Shown here: positions 1 to 10,727 of the stretch, one piece after another | Numbering within the stretch: position 1 is the stretch's first letter | Layout of the letters: each line of letters starts with the position of its first letter | NCBI GenBank assembly: GCA_009763385.1 | Contig: CM019830.1 | Location: forward strand, 91,638,649 to 91,702,648 | From: Coix lacryma-jobi var. lacryma-jobi | Taxonomy: Eukaryota; Streptophyta; Magnoliopsida; Poales; Poaceae | Reading direction: 5' to 3' | DNA length: 64,000 nucleotides | The notes under the pieces: generated by a model | Database searches by the model: none | The model's input: the letters and a program-made list of their open reading frames with translations, nothing else | Told to the model about the DNA's origin: nothing | Position numbers and translations under genes: made by a program

Positions 1-228
1 AGCCAAGATCGTACTAGTTCAGTGAACATGCTCACAGATTACAACACAGTTGCACATAGTTCAAATTGCATCGGAGTACGAAATAATATTACAAACCATA
101 GTTTAATAGAAGTAGCTGAAGCAACATAGTCTTTAAACATAAGTTTTGGATTGTTCATAATATGGTGCCATCAGTTGATCAGGTCCACAAAAGGAACAGA
201 TGAGATAAGTGGCGACCATGCCCTTGGT

Positions 229-347
229 CTAGTCATCTCCCGTCACCGGGTACAAACAATTCTCAAAGTAGCCATAAAAGCATTGGCCATCTGCAACAAC
301 AAGGGAATAAAACCCTGAGTACAAGAAGGTACTCAGCTAGACTTACC
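229..347 (-). other. Putative LTR mini-intron and CxxC micro-exon (Tekay-1, left copy)
   Basis: On the minus strand a strong splice donor (GGGTAAGT, intron starting at 346) is followed 56 nt later by an acceptor (TTGTTGCAG, ending at 291). The intron holds a 7-bp hairpin, TGAGTAC/GTACTCA, at 316-335. The following exon (290-229) encodes DGQCFYGYFENCLYPV and stops at 229-231. The other LTR of this element reads Cys where this copy reads Phe, so the CxxC motif has decayed here. Splicing is a prediction. Confidence 0.5.
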
Positions 348-1399
348 CGACAAACCAGAAATAATGAGACACACCAAGGATCATGCAAGGCTGTATCTGG
401 GGTTGGCCATACAATGACTCCTTTGCATAAAAGCATTTTCATTATTAAATAATCATCACTAGAGTATTAGCAGTCAATTTATATAATCAACCTGATTAAC
501 TAGATTTGCACTTGATCTAGAGCAATCACTTGGCTAATTAATCAAGCAAGAGTGACTATTTCATCAATAGCCTTTCATATTCAACATCATAACCATCTTT
601 AGTTCCATATGTTCTACGGGCGATGATCTACAATCAACTGCTCACTGTCCAGGAGCGTTGGCGATTATAATCGATTCCTACCAGCTGGGATAAATGTCTC
701 ACACTCGCCCGGCACATTCCGGCTATGGCAGTCGTAAGCTACAGTCAGGAGATTCAAGAACACAACGCGCGGGACGGCCATGGGCCCTTCTACACCGGGG
801 GTTATCTCAGTGCCAGGTCGCTCAATCTATAACTGCCCACGATCATGCCAGGTCGATCAGGCCCTGCCTGCTCTCGGACCATGCCAGGTTGATCAGAATA
901 GTTGCCCACGGTACAACTGAGGCCCTGGGTGTTATGCGTCAACATCTCCATCACCGGCTCGAATAACCTTACTCGGCTTCACGGGAGGTACTCAGAACTA
1001 CTCCGTTAAGTGATCGACGCGTTCAATTTGACTGAAGGACATTCCCGAACGGGTCCTATGCGACACAGACGGGAGCCTACTAGCACACAGAAACCATGTC
1101 CTGCTGCTCTTACATCCCGCCTCTGTCTCAAATTAATTATCACATGGTTATCTTCATGATAGCACAGGCTAAACATGATCAGTATCCACCTAATGCGGGA
1201 GACAGGGAATCACCCGACTTTTACCGACCTAAGCAGGGCTAAGCATTTAACGAGCCTAGACCTAAACAGGGATATCAAGATATTGCAGGTGCAGGTGGTC
1301 AAGGATAAGTAATAATACATCAACGGTAGCAATCAATTCTATAACCTAATGCAACATTCATCATCAGGTTAATTGTAAAGCATTTGCAAACCGTAGGAG

Positions 1400-1657
1400 T
1401 TAGAATGCTTCGGGGCTTACCTTTCTCAAGTCCGATGGGCGGTGGTCGCGGCACTCTGGTAGCTCGTCGGCGTCTGTCCCTCCGGCTTCCTCTGTCAGGT
1501 TCTCCTCCGGACTGGGTTCTTCCGGTGTCGACTGGGTCTGGATCTCCTCCGCTGATCCTGTTGTATGATGCATAATGTGCATCAATAGGATGAATGCACA
1601 TAGAATGCATATGTGATGCACATGATTAACAGCAATCAGGAGATAAGCACATGTCAT
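1400..1657 (-). other. LTR-internal acidic ORF (Tekay-1, left copy)
   Basis: This 85-codon frame has an acidic stretch (EEPSPEENLTEEAGG) followed by LPEC-x2-H. The partner LTR (12263-12469) keeps the same frame. The Tekay-2 LTRs have a related frame ending in L(P/S)EC-x2-H near a shared nucleotide block. I recognise no domain, and the frame may not be translated. Its conservation between two LTR families is the only support. Confidence 0.35.
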
Positions 1658-4153
1658 CTACTGCATTCTCTTCAACAAGATAGTCAACATTATCCCAACT
1701 ATTTAACCTATCACAATCTACTCATTAAGCTATGTTGTCACCACATCAAAGTTTACTTAATGAGTTTATTACCCTCTAAATACTTACTGAAATAAATCTA
1801 TTTAAACATGTTTAAAACAACAACCCAACCTAGATAGCTTCAGAAAAATCTACAGAAAATTACTGGAAGTTAACAACACTCAAACTAGCTCTCTGTCAAA
1901 TTTTCAACCCATTTGGACACTTACTCTAAACTCTATCCCCTATGAAAAGACAATTCTACCATGAAAAGGTGCTTTGAACTACACATCATATTAAAAAGTG
2001 TCCAAACAACAAATTTCATAAATTTTCTCCTGAACTTCTTAGCACAAGAGCAGACAGCAAAAATTGTCAAGTTCATATCCCCCATATTTTAATTACTACA
2101 AAATTCACAAGAAAACAACATTTTAACCATTTTAAAAGCTACTGCTAAAATATTTATAGAACAACCTATTATATTTTTCCCTGAAACTATATATCCATAC
2201 AAACCTATCACAAACTAGAATCACATTTTTCTGAGTTATACATAATTAGTTATGAATTTTCCAAGTTAACAGCAACTTCCCAATTTAAATTAATCTACAC
2301 ATAAAAGTATCACCAAAAATGCATTCAACATTTTTCACAGATAGATCTAAACATGCTTGACATAACAAAATTTGTTTCGCGGGATTTGGACTTAAAATGA
2401 GCCTTGTAGGAATTTTTGAAGCCTTTACATAATTCTGCAAAAACAAATTAAAAGAAAACTCAATCCTAAAACGCTACGAACACCCAACTTGACTCAGCCG
2501 AGGATCAAGGCAAACGCTCGGCACACCCGGCTTTCCGAGGCCTACTATACCCAGATTTCCCTTTTTCCATCTCACACTCTCTCTTTGTCTCTGTCGGCGA
2601 GGCCCACTGGTCAGGCGACCAAGTTACTAGGCGAGGCTAGGCTCGGCCGTCAACGACGGACTTTGGCGCCGTTGTCGTTGACTGGCCCTAGCTCATCGGC
2701 AGCGAAGCTTCCGGTGACGCCGAGACCACCACTGGACGCGGGTTTGCGAGGCGAGCACGACTAACTGACTTGCTGAGCCAGAGGGATACCGAGAAGGAAA
2801 GAGAAGGAGAAAGCTCGACGGCAATCCATGGCGGAGCGGCGAGACTAATACGGCGGCTCTGCGACGCGACGGCGAAGCTCTTCCCGGCGAGCTTGAGGCT
2901 CGGCGAGACTAATACTAGCCCAAGCAAGTCCTAAGCGACCTATTGGGGCGACTTTCGAGCCTCATCATCCTCGGCATTGCCCGGAGCGATGCACGGCGGC
3001 GGTCCACGGCGGACATGGCCGTGACAAGGCTCGGTTCCGGCTGAAACATGGCGAAAGAGAGGTCTCCATCGAAACCTAGGAAACTTCAGCGGTAGAGAAG
3101 ACTAGAACAGGGCTTGGTTTGGGATGGCTTGGCCGGAGATGGCCGGTTCACGTGAAAGTCACGGTGGCGGCCATGGCGAGAACCCGAGGATAGCACTCGA
3201 CGTTCTGCCGGCTAGAGAGGAAAAGAGGGGGAACCAACCCTGGCAGGTGGAAGAGGAGGTCAAGGCGGAGAGGATGGCGGGAGGAATCGGGCGGCGGTGC
3301 GGTGAGTAGCGAGTAATCGCTCGCCGGAGTTCGGCGGGCGGCGGCGGTGCTTTGCTCTGGTGAAGATGGGGTGGAGTGGAGCGAGGGAGAGAGTGAGCGA
3401 TGAAATGCTCTTCTGGCTTGCGAGCACGAGGCGGAGCGAAGGCAAAGGGAACGAAGGGCTGGGTGCATTGCACCTGGCCAGTTCCCGTCGGGGAGGAGCT
3501 CCCGACCGGGCGCGGCGGCGTCAGGCATCGTGCGCCACGCGGCGAGCGAGCACCGGGCGCCAGGGCGACGTGGCGAGTTTGGCGCAAACCACGGGCGGCG
3601 ATGACGGTGGTTTGGCCGGCCGGCGAGGCGGTCTCGCGGCGGCGGGCGGTTTCTGCCGGCGCGAGGGAGCGGCGTGCGCGCGGGGGGGGAGAAGAAGGAG
3701 AGGCTGACAGGCCGGGCCCACTAGGGTTTAAACTAATGAAGTTTGGTTAAAAACTTTGATGCTCCATAACTTCCAAACTAAGCCGAATTAGGAAAAGGTC
3801 CTAAAAGCAAAGTTGCTTAGAATTTTGTAAGGAACAAATCATCTTTAAGGCTCAAGTCCAAATTCTGCTTAGAAAAAGAAATTTACTTCTAATCCATTTT
3901 TCTAATGCAAGAAATCACATTTAACAACTTTTTCTGAGAAAGTGCTTTTAAACAAAGTTGCTCCTTTCATCAAGATCTACAACTTTGTTTTAAGGCACTA
4001 AGCCAGAAACAGAAAGCAAAACAAGGTTACACTAGAGACTATGCAAGGACTTAAGCACTTATTCAAACATATGCATATGAAATGATGAGATGCTATGCTT
4101 ATGCCATGACAAATTATGCAGTTTAAGGAATGCTTAACACCGAGGGTGTTACA

Positions 4154-4191
4154 GCCCTCCCCTCCTTAAAAGAAATCTCGTCCCGAGATTT
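4154..4191 (-). other. Polypurine tract with adjoining hairpin (Tekay-1)
   Basis: On the minus strand, 4172-4154 is purine-rich (AAGGAGGGGAGGGC) and directly abuts the 3' LTR, as expected for the plus-strand primer. Next to it, 4173-4191 is a perfect 8-bp inverted repeat (AAATCTCG/CGAGATTT) with a 3-nt loop. Confidence 0.85.
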
Positions 4192-4455
4192 GGATTACGA
4201 ACCATTTCTTATAAAATTGTGGATACACTCCTCCCTTAATAGCATCCCGTCATGTCTCCCATATTGCTTTAGCATCCCGATCATCTTGCTCACTCATGAT
4301 CTTATTGCTACTATTCTTCCGCGAGTTGCTCTTCTTCCATCGAGCACTCGATATGGTTTAGCTGAGTAGGTGAGATCGGATTGCAACTTGATACGGGCTG
4401 GTTTACCTCTTCTTCTGGTACTCGAAGACATTTCTTCAACTGCGAGACATGAAAT
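4192..4455 (-). pseudogene. Decayed integrase C-terminus and chromodomain remnant (Tekay-1)
   Basis: After the polymerase frame leaves its register at about 4455, another frame continues with VFHVSQLKKCLRVPEEE, the segment that leads into the chromodomain in Tekay elements. Beyond that only scattered chromodomain-like residues remain, with two adjacent stop codons and further frame changes. The register loss sits at a short T-run, so either a true deletion or a sequence error is possible. The chromodomain of this copy cannot be functional. Confidence 0.6.
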
Positions 4456-6931
4456 ACTGGAAAATAGCCTTCAAATGCTCTGGCAATTGCAGTTGATAAG
4501 CCACTTCTCCCTTCTTTTGCACAATTCTGTAAGGTCCCACGAACCTTGGTGCTAACTTCCTTTTGACCCCAAAGCGTTTCACACCTTTCATCGGCGAAAC
4601 CTTCAGATAAACATAGTCACCTTCATCAAACTCAAGTGGTTTCCTCCGTTTATCGGCATAACTTTTTTGTCGGGACTGTGCGGCTGCGATATGTTGCTGA
4701 ATCGTTCTGACTTGCTCTTCTGCTTCCTTGACAAAGTCAATTCCATAGTATCGACGTTCTCCTGGTTCTACCCAGTTTATCGGTGATCTGCATCTTCTAC
4801 CATACAGAGCTTCAAAAGGCGCCATCTGAATACTTTCTTGATAGCTATTGTTGTAAGCAAATTCTGCTAAAGGTAACCATTTTTCCCAAGAACCTTTTGC
4901 TGATATAACACAGGCTCTTAACATATCTTCTAAGACTTGATTTACTCTTTCTGTTTGCCCTGATGTTTGCGGATGATAGGCTGAGCTTCGGACTAAATCC
5001 GTGCCTAACTCCTTCTGCAACTTTTCCCAAAACGGTGCAGTAAACTGTGGTCCTCGATCAGAGACTATAACTTTCGGTACACCATGAAGTCGAACAATCT
5101 GACTTACGTAGATTTCAGCATAATCTGGTGCTTTGTAGCTGGTCTTGACCGGAATAAAATGCGCGGTTTTAGTGAGACGATCCACGATTACCCAAATTGA
5201 ATCGTTACCCTTCTGAGTCGTGGGTAAACCAACGATGAAATCCATACTCACTTCTTCCCACTTCCATTCAGGTATAGCTAATGGCTGAAGCATTCCAGCT
5301 GGTTTCAAATGAATAGCTTTTACTCGACAACACGTGTCGCATCTGGCCACATAAGCAGCAATTTCTTTCTTCATTTTGGTCCACCAGAATCTGGGACGCA
5401 AATCTTGATACATCTTCGCACTTCCAGGATGAATAGATAACCTGGACAAATGCGCTTCATCCATGATCCGATTTCTGAGTTCTCTATCCTTAGGCACCAC
5501 TAATCGCTGGTTAAACCATAGAACTCCATTTTCATCCACCCGAAAATGCTTATCGGCTTCCTTATCAACCTTGAGCCTTTCCTTGATATGATAGATTCCC
5601 TTATCACTTTTCTGTCCTTCTATGATTTGATCAACCAACACACTGCAGAACTGTAGTACTGCGGAATGTGTTAAGCTGAACTCATCTTCTGGTAGAAGCT
5701 TCATAGCATTACAATGTGATTTCCGACTCAGAGCATCGGCCACCACATTTGCCTTGCCAGGATGATAGTGAATCTGAAGATTGTAATCTTTTATCAATTC
5801 AAGCCATCTTCTTTGCCTCATGTTTAATTCTGCCTGGGTGAAGATATACTTGAGACTCTTGTGATCTGTATACATATTACAAACATTTCCAAGCAAATAG
5901 TGCCTCCAAATCTTCAAAGCATGCACGACGGCAGCCAATTCCAAATCATGTGTTGGGTAATTTACTTCATGCTTCCGTAATTGCCGAGAAGCATAAGCAA
6001 TCACTCTGCCTTCTTGCATGAGAACACATCCTAAGCCAACCTTCGACGCATCACAGAAGACGTCAAAGGGCTTCTCGATATCTGGTTGAGCTAAAACAGG
6101 AGCAGTGGTCAACAGTTTCCGCAAGGCACGGAAAGCAGTTTCGCACTCCTCTGTCCATTCAAACTTCTGATTCTTCTGCAGCAAACTTGTCATTGGCTTT
6201 GCAATCTTGGAGAAGTCGGGAATAAATCGACGATAATACCCTGCTAAGCCCAAGAAACTTCGAATTTCACCAACTGAAGTAGGAGCTTTCCAGTCCATGA
6301 CTTTCTGTACTTTACTAGGATCAACTGAGATTCCTTCTTCCGACAAAATATGACCAAGAAAGTGTACTTTCCTCATCCAAAACTCGCACTTGCTGAATTT
6401 AGCATAGAGCTTGTGTTCCCTGAGTCTAGATAAGACAACCCTCAAATGTTCTGCATGATCTTCTGCATTTTCCGAGTAAACCAGAATATCGTCAATGAAC
6501 ACTACCACAAACTTGTCCAATTCTGGCATGAACACGGAGTTCATCAAACTCATGAAGTATGCTGGAGCATTTGTTAATCCAAAGGACATGACAAGATACT
6601 CATATAACCCGTATCTGGTTGAGAAAGCAGTCTTTGGGATATCCTGCGGTCGGATTCGAATCTGATGATAACCTGACCTCAAATCAATCTTGGAGAACAC
6701 CTTGGCTCTTGATAGCTGATCAAAAAGGATATCTATTCTGGGTAGCGGATACTTATTCTTAACAGTCACAGCATTGAGTGGACGATAATCCACACACATG
6801 CGTAAAGACTTATCCTTCTTCTTGACAAACAGAGCTGGGCAACCCCATTCTGACACACTAGGCTGAATGAACCCCTTATTCAAGAGTTCCTTGATTTGGG
6901 TCTTGAGTTCTGCCAATTCATTGGGTGGCAT
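4436..6931 (-). CDS. pol: Polymerase: reverse transcriptase, RNase H, integrase (Tekay-1)
   Basis: This is an open frame of 831 codons that copies element RNA into DNA and inserts it. RT spans about residues 1-240, with motif A Asp83 (KIDLRSGYHQ) and the FIDD active site at 145-148. RNase H spans about 285-405, with Asp294, Glu331, Asp356 and Asp399 present. Integrase follows, with an HHCC zinc finger (His494, His501, Cys531, Cys534), a DDE triad (Asp564, Asp625, Glu661) and a GPY motif (VGPYRIV) near 805. All expected catalytic residues are present. The frame fails in the last residues, where it loses register before the chromodomain, and its upstream link to protease is broken by a frameshift. 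In the intact element it would be part of a gag-pol polyprotein, so the listed Met is an internal residue. Confidence 0.93.
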   Translation of the reverse strand: MPPNELAELKTQIKELLNKGFIQPSVSEWGCPALFVKKKDKSLRMCVDYRPLNAVTVKNKYPLPRIDILFDQLSRAKVFSKIDLRSGYHQIRIRPQDIPKTAFSTRYGLYEYLVMSFGLTNAPAYFMSLMNSVFMPELDKFVVVFIDDILVYSENAEDHAEHLRVVLSRLREHKLYAKFSKCEFWMRKVHFLGHILSEEGISVDPSKVQKVMDWKAPTSVGEIRSFLGLAGYYRRFIPDFSKIAKPMTSLLQKNQKFEWTEECETAFRALRKLLTTAPVLAQPDIEKPFDVFCDASKVGLGCVLMQEGRVIAYASRQLRKHEVNYPTHDLELAAVVHALKIWRHYLLGNVCNMYTDHKSLKYIFTQAELNMRQRRWLELIKDYNLQIHYHPGKANVVADALSRKSHCNAMKLLPEDEFSLTHSAVLQFCSVLVDQIIEGQKSDKGIYHIKERLKVDKEADKHFRVDENGVLWFNQRLVVPKDRELRNRIMDEAHLSRLSIHPGSAKMYQDLRPRFWWTKMKKEIAAYVARCDTCCRVKAIHLKPAGMLQPLAIPEWKWEEVSMDFIVGLPTTQKGNDSIWVIVDRLTKTAHFIPVKTSYKAPDYAEIYVSQIVRLHGVPKVIVSDRGPQFTAPFWEKLQKELGTDLVRSSAYHPQTSGQTERVNQVLEDMLRACVISAKGSWEKWLPLAEFAYNNSYQESIQMAPFEALYGRRCRSPINWVEPGERRYYGIDFVKEAEEQVRTIQQHIAAAQSRQKSYADKRRKPLEFDEGDYVYLKVSPMKGVKRFGVKRKLAPRFVGPYRIVQKKGEVAYQLQLPEHLKAIFQYFMSRS

Positions 6932-7899
6932 TCGATACGGTCTCCTAGAGATTGGGCAGTTCCTGGTAACAACTCTATTGCAAACTCCACCGCTCTCTTG
7001 GGTGGTAACCCTGGTAACTCATCTGGAAAAACATCCGGAAAATCCCTGACAACTGGAATTTTGGAGAGGTCTTCTATAGCAAGAGTGCAAGATAGGTCAA
7101 CAAAATCGGCACCTCGAGGCAGAGATACACGAAGTTTGTTACCTGTCCGACTATCAGATAAGGTAAGAGTTCTGTTTGCAGTGTCTAACACCGCATTCCA
7201 CATAGTCATCCAACTCATTCCTAAGACTACATCCATACTTAGTCCTGGCAAAACCACTAAGTTGGCTCCAAATTTATGCCCTCCAATATCGATGGTCACA
7301 TTACACACCATCTGTCTAGATAACACGCTACTCCCCACGGAGCTCACGCGAAACCCATAATCCATTTCAGACATTTCTTGGTTATGCTTTTGTGCAAATG
7401 CCTTGCTCATGAAAGAATGCGATGATCCAGTATCAAATAAAACAACTGCAGGATGATGGTTTACGAGACACATACCGGCAGTCACGGGCTCTCCTGCACG
7501 AGCTTCTTCAGCAGTCATGTTATGCAGACGCGCTGGATAATTAGTCTGCTGCTTCTTCGGATGTGGACAATATCTTGCAAAGTGCCCTTCTTGATTGCAA
7601 TTGAAGCACGGCCCACGAACTAGCGACTTGCTTCCAGTTGAACTGCCTTGGCCTGCTCGAGCTTGATTGGCTGCTATCTTGTATGGTCGTTGACCACGCT
7701 GAGCTTGTTGCTGCCCCTTCTTCTGAGGCGGCCTGAAGCGAGCCCCAGGTGCTGGTGGTCGGTATTGAGAACGCTGGGCTGGTGGTCCTCTAGGCTGAGA
7801 TGGTCCAGATTCCAGGGTCCTCTTTCTGGCCTTACCTGCCGCATGTTTGTTGTTGTGATTCTCCTGAATCAAGCAATCACTGATGAAGTCATTGAACAC
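6880..7899 (-). pseudogene. gag-pro: Gag C-terminus with zinc knuckle, and protease (Tekay-1)
   Basis: This 339-codon frame continues gag after a frameshift. A basic, Pro/Gln-rich segment leads to a CCHC zinc knuckle (CFNCNQEGHFARYC, near residue 98) for RNA packaging. An aspartic protease follows with active site LFDTGSSHS (near residue 155) and the downstream VLGMSW motif (near 228). It ends with the conserved link to RT (FPDVFPDELPGLPP). The final residues are out of register with the polymerase frame, which overlaps it at 6880-6931, so a small indel separates them near 6955. Confidence 0.88.
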
Positions 7900-8584
7900 T
7901 GTGCGAGACGGAAGTACCCACTGACTTTCCCATCTTGGTATTCAGCCCTCTCTTGAAGCTAGCTATCTTCTTAGCATCGGTATCAACAAAGTCTGGTGCA
8001 TAACGAGATAAAGAGTTGAACAAATGATGATACTCGGTCACAGATCGAGTTCCTTGTGTCAAGCTCATGAACTCAGCCACCTTCATTTGAGTCAAGCCTG
8101 GCGGAATGTAGTGCCCACGAACAGCGTTAGTGAACACTCTCCAGGTGATGGGAACATTGGCAGGGTAGGTGGTACGGTGATGACCCCACCAAATCCCGGC
8201 TGGTCCTTGTAGCTGATGTGCAGCATATTCTGCCTTTAATTCCTCTGTAAGCCTGAGCAGCCGAAACTTCTGCTCCAACGTATGCAACCACTCTTCTGCT
8301 TCTAGGGGTTCTGTAGCTTCCTTGAAAACCGGTGGTTTGGTATCCAGAAAATCCTTGAACGAGCTGTATTGATTCGGCTCAGGGCGGTGGGTGATTGCCA
8401 TGTGCCAAATTCTCCCGCAGAAGTGCCTCAATGTTGCGTTGACTCCCCAGAAATTGAGCAAAGAGTTGCTCTGCCGTGGGTGGTGGGGAGGTGGTGGATT
8501 GCGGTTCTCCCTGCTATCATCATTACCACCACTACCACCTGCTCCACTGCGAGAGTCATCGTCATCTGCATGTAGTGATAGCAA
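7889..8584 (-). pseudogene. gag: Gag N-terminal and capsid part (Tekay-1)
   Basis: This 231-codon frame has an acidic, Ser/Gly-rich N-terminus followed by a retrotransposon gag core (FLDTKPPVFKEATEPLEAEE, then a LTQGTRSVTEYHHLFNSLSRYAPDF segment recognisable by LTQGTRSV and RYAPDF). The core builds the cytoplasmic virus-like particle. The frame ends in an unrelated tail because of an indel near 7895; the matching region of Tekay-2 runs straight through. Between this gene and the upstream extra ORF (8585-8907) I see only non-coding sequence. Confidence 0.88.
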
Positions 8585-8907
8585 TATTTATTAAATGACG
8601 TTGCCATTATTGCGGAGAACAATAAATCATGCCAACGGAAATTATTCGGAAAAAACGAATTCGCCAAACAATTGCAGAGGCATAATAAATTTCGATCCAC
8701 ATTGCATCATCACATGATAAAAAGTGCTCATCACATAACACTCAAAAGTCAACATAACATCCATAGGTGCCCATACATACGGGACTTTCAAAGGTTTTGC
8801 GCCACACGCGCACAGGTCCATCACACAACCTTACATCCACATGATAACCCCAAAAGATCAAGCGCTAGGACATGAGACAAGATCACTACGCGCTAACACT
8901 AACTAGT

Positions 8908-9938
8908 CTACTCCCTAATGGCACCATCGTCATCATCGTCGTCGTCATCATCATCACTCGAGATGTCCGAAGAACCACTGGACGAAGCATGAGAATCCGG
9001 GTCCTCCTGAGGAAGGATAGGGTTCCTCTCATTCTCACGGCGATGAATCTCCTCATGCAGGCGGTCATTGTAGTCCTGGAGATGATGAAGTTGCAGCTCC
9101 AAATCTCCCACCTGTAGCCTGAGAAGCCTGTTCTGCTCCGTCGCGCGCATACCCTCGAGACAAACACCACGTAGCGACTCCTCGGTCTCGGCCATGATGG
9201 TGGATAAGAAGGTCGTCATCCCCTGCTGGTCACTCAGCTGCTGTGCTGTCTCCTGCTCTCTCTGACGAGCCTGGTCTCTCTCAACGGTCATGTGGGCTAG
9301 CTGGGTGGTGAGAAGGTCGATCTCTGTAGCATGCTCTTCCTGCCTCTGGTGATGTGAAGCTATCTCCCGCTGAGGATGTGGTCCAGGTGGTCGTAGCTAC
9401 GTGACAAACTCCCATAGGTAGCCATGAGTGCGGCCATAGCACTCCCAGCTGGTCCTGCGCAGTGCTCGCGCTCCGAAGAACTGGCCTCCAACACGGTGGC
9501 ACCTGGCTGACGCCACACCGACTGGTACGGATCTGCTGTGGGGAAGACACCAGCTGCAGCTTGGGCAACTACCTCCGGATGATCCTCCATGATATCCCGA
9601 AGAACAGTGTAAGCAACCTGGTTAGCTCCATCCCATGGAGTCCTGCCCTGAAGAGCGAACACCCTACGGCACCACACATGATCCTGCGGATCACGGCTGG
9701 GCACGTCCACCTCAACTGTGTACATGTAGCGATCCTCTGAAAACTGAACTCGATGCCACTCATATTGCGGCTCTTGGCCCTCCTGGTATCCGACTAAGTG
9801 CAGCACCCTCCACAAAAGAGTAGGCATGCCGAACTCCTCCAGAAAATCCTCTGACCCCTCGGCTGTCCAGGGTCCCAGCATATAATTGGGCCTCCTGCCT
9901 CCGGTCGACTTACGGGCGGTACGCTTGGTGCGGGCCAT
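8908..9938 (-). pseudogene. Extra ORF between PBS and gag; histone H3 tail-like N-terminus (Tekay-1)
   Basis: The predicted protein starts MARTKRTARKSTGGRRP at 9938. After the initiator Met this matches 12 of the first 13 residues of histone H3 (ARTKQTARKSTGG), including the positions equivalent to R2, K4, R8, K9 and S10. I chose this ATG, not the one 7 codons upstream, because a splice-acceptor-like TTCTTTCAG abuts it and Tekay-2 has the same arrangement. No histone fold follows. Instead there is a block shared with Tekay-2 (FGMPTLLWR, VGYQEGQEPQYEW), then a region around GANQVAYTVL, a coiled coil from about 9350 to 9010, and an acidic end with ten Asp in a row. One frameshift near 9365 separates the N-terminal 192 codons from the coiled coil. 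Total length is 1031 nt, against 1032 in Tekay-2. Extra ORFs are known in plant Ty3/gypsy elements; the H3 resemblance is read directly here. Function unknown. Confidence 0.8.
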
Positions 9939-10713
9939 CTGAAAGAAGTTTATCCACACAGTTTTTAATTAGTTGAGAACAACTTTTATTTAAGGAAACG
10001 GGACGGATAACATAAGGAAGGAAGTAAGATTAATGCAAATTATATGATCATGATGCATGAGCGTAACATACGTCCTCACTGCCTAACAATCTATCGGCTA
10101 GACGGTGGCATACAACGTTCACTCATAGCGTTAACTAGCGTACTACACGTTCGCAAGTTAGCGTACCTGCAGAAAATTCATTTCAGCCCTGCCCACAATA
10201 TGAATATCATGCATTGCTGAAAATTAAATCTAATACTGACTTAGGTGCACACCCAGTATACACGTAAGCAGTATATGCACCCATCAGAAAAGTATTACTC
10301 CCACAATCAATACTTTCACATATACTTGTGTGCAACAGGTATACATGTCAGCATCATTCAAGCACTCCCCTAGACCGGCGGTTGTCCAATCATGCTCTCA
10401 CAACTCACTTATTACCTTGGCGTAGAGGCAATTGATCCATACATTACTATTCCGAAGAATAGCACCCATACAATTTCACCCTTGCCGTATGGACGACAGA
10501 AATAACAGAATTTAAATATGATGCACAACCCCCAAGTTAGTACTTAAATAGCCACCTAGAAACCTACTGGGCATAAGGACTTGATCACTGGCACACCTTA
10601 GCTTAAATTCTTAAGATTTTCCAAATCCTAATATAACCATAAGTTGGCAAATACAGCTTTATTCTTTGCAAAATACTATTTTAAAATACACCTATGAACA
10701 GTAACACTGAACC
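9939..10713 (-). other. Leader between PBS and extra ORF (Tekay-1)
   Basis: No coding potential is visible. On the minus strand the leader ends in a pyrimidine-rich TTCTTTCAG immediately before the ATG of the extra ORF. A segment near 10370 (GGTCTAGGGGAG) aligns with a good splice donor in Tekay-2 (GTCTAGGTGAG) but has GG where the donor GT should be. If a leader intron existed, this copy has lost its donor. Confidence 0.5.
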
Positions 10714-10727
10714 ATGCTCCGATGCCA
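10714..10727 (-). other. Primer-binding site, initiator tRNA-Met type (Tekay-1)
   Basis: Minus-strand TGGCATCGGAGCAT lies 2 nt inside the 5' LTR. It matches the usual TGGTATCGGAGC site for initiator tRNA-Met except for one base. It fixes the element's orientation and the LTR boundary at 10730. Confidence 0.85.

Larger units (their letters stand above)
1..4153 (-). repeat. Tekay-1 3' LTR (truncated by window edge)
   Basis: This is a direct repeat of 10866-14959. On the minus strand the LTR begins TGTAACACCC at 4153. It contains a CpG-dense, GC-rich island at about 2480-3720, which lies in the first third of the LTR in element orientation. The rest is AT-rich. Long open frames in the island (for example 3159-3587) are probably by-products of base composition. 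Conserved sub-features are a terminal hairpin (4135-4151), an acidic ORF (1400-1657), and a mini-intron with a micro-exon (229-347). Confidence 0.92.

Noticed and set aside
8872..9170. Open frames on both strands at the poly-Asp codon run
   Set aside because: They are shadows of the GAC/GAT repeat at the acidic end of the extra ORF.
9881..9938. A host histone H3 gene or pseudogene
   Set aside because: Similarity ends after the tail; the following 320 codons share a different conserved block with Tekay-2, and the position between PBS and gag is the same in both elements.
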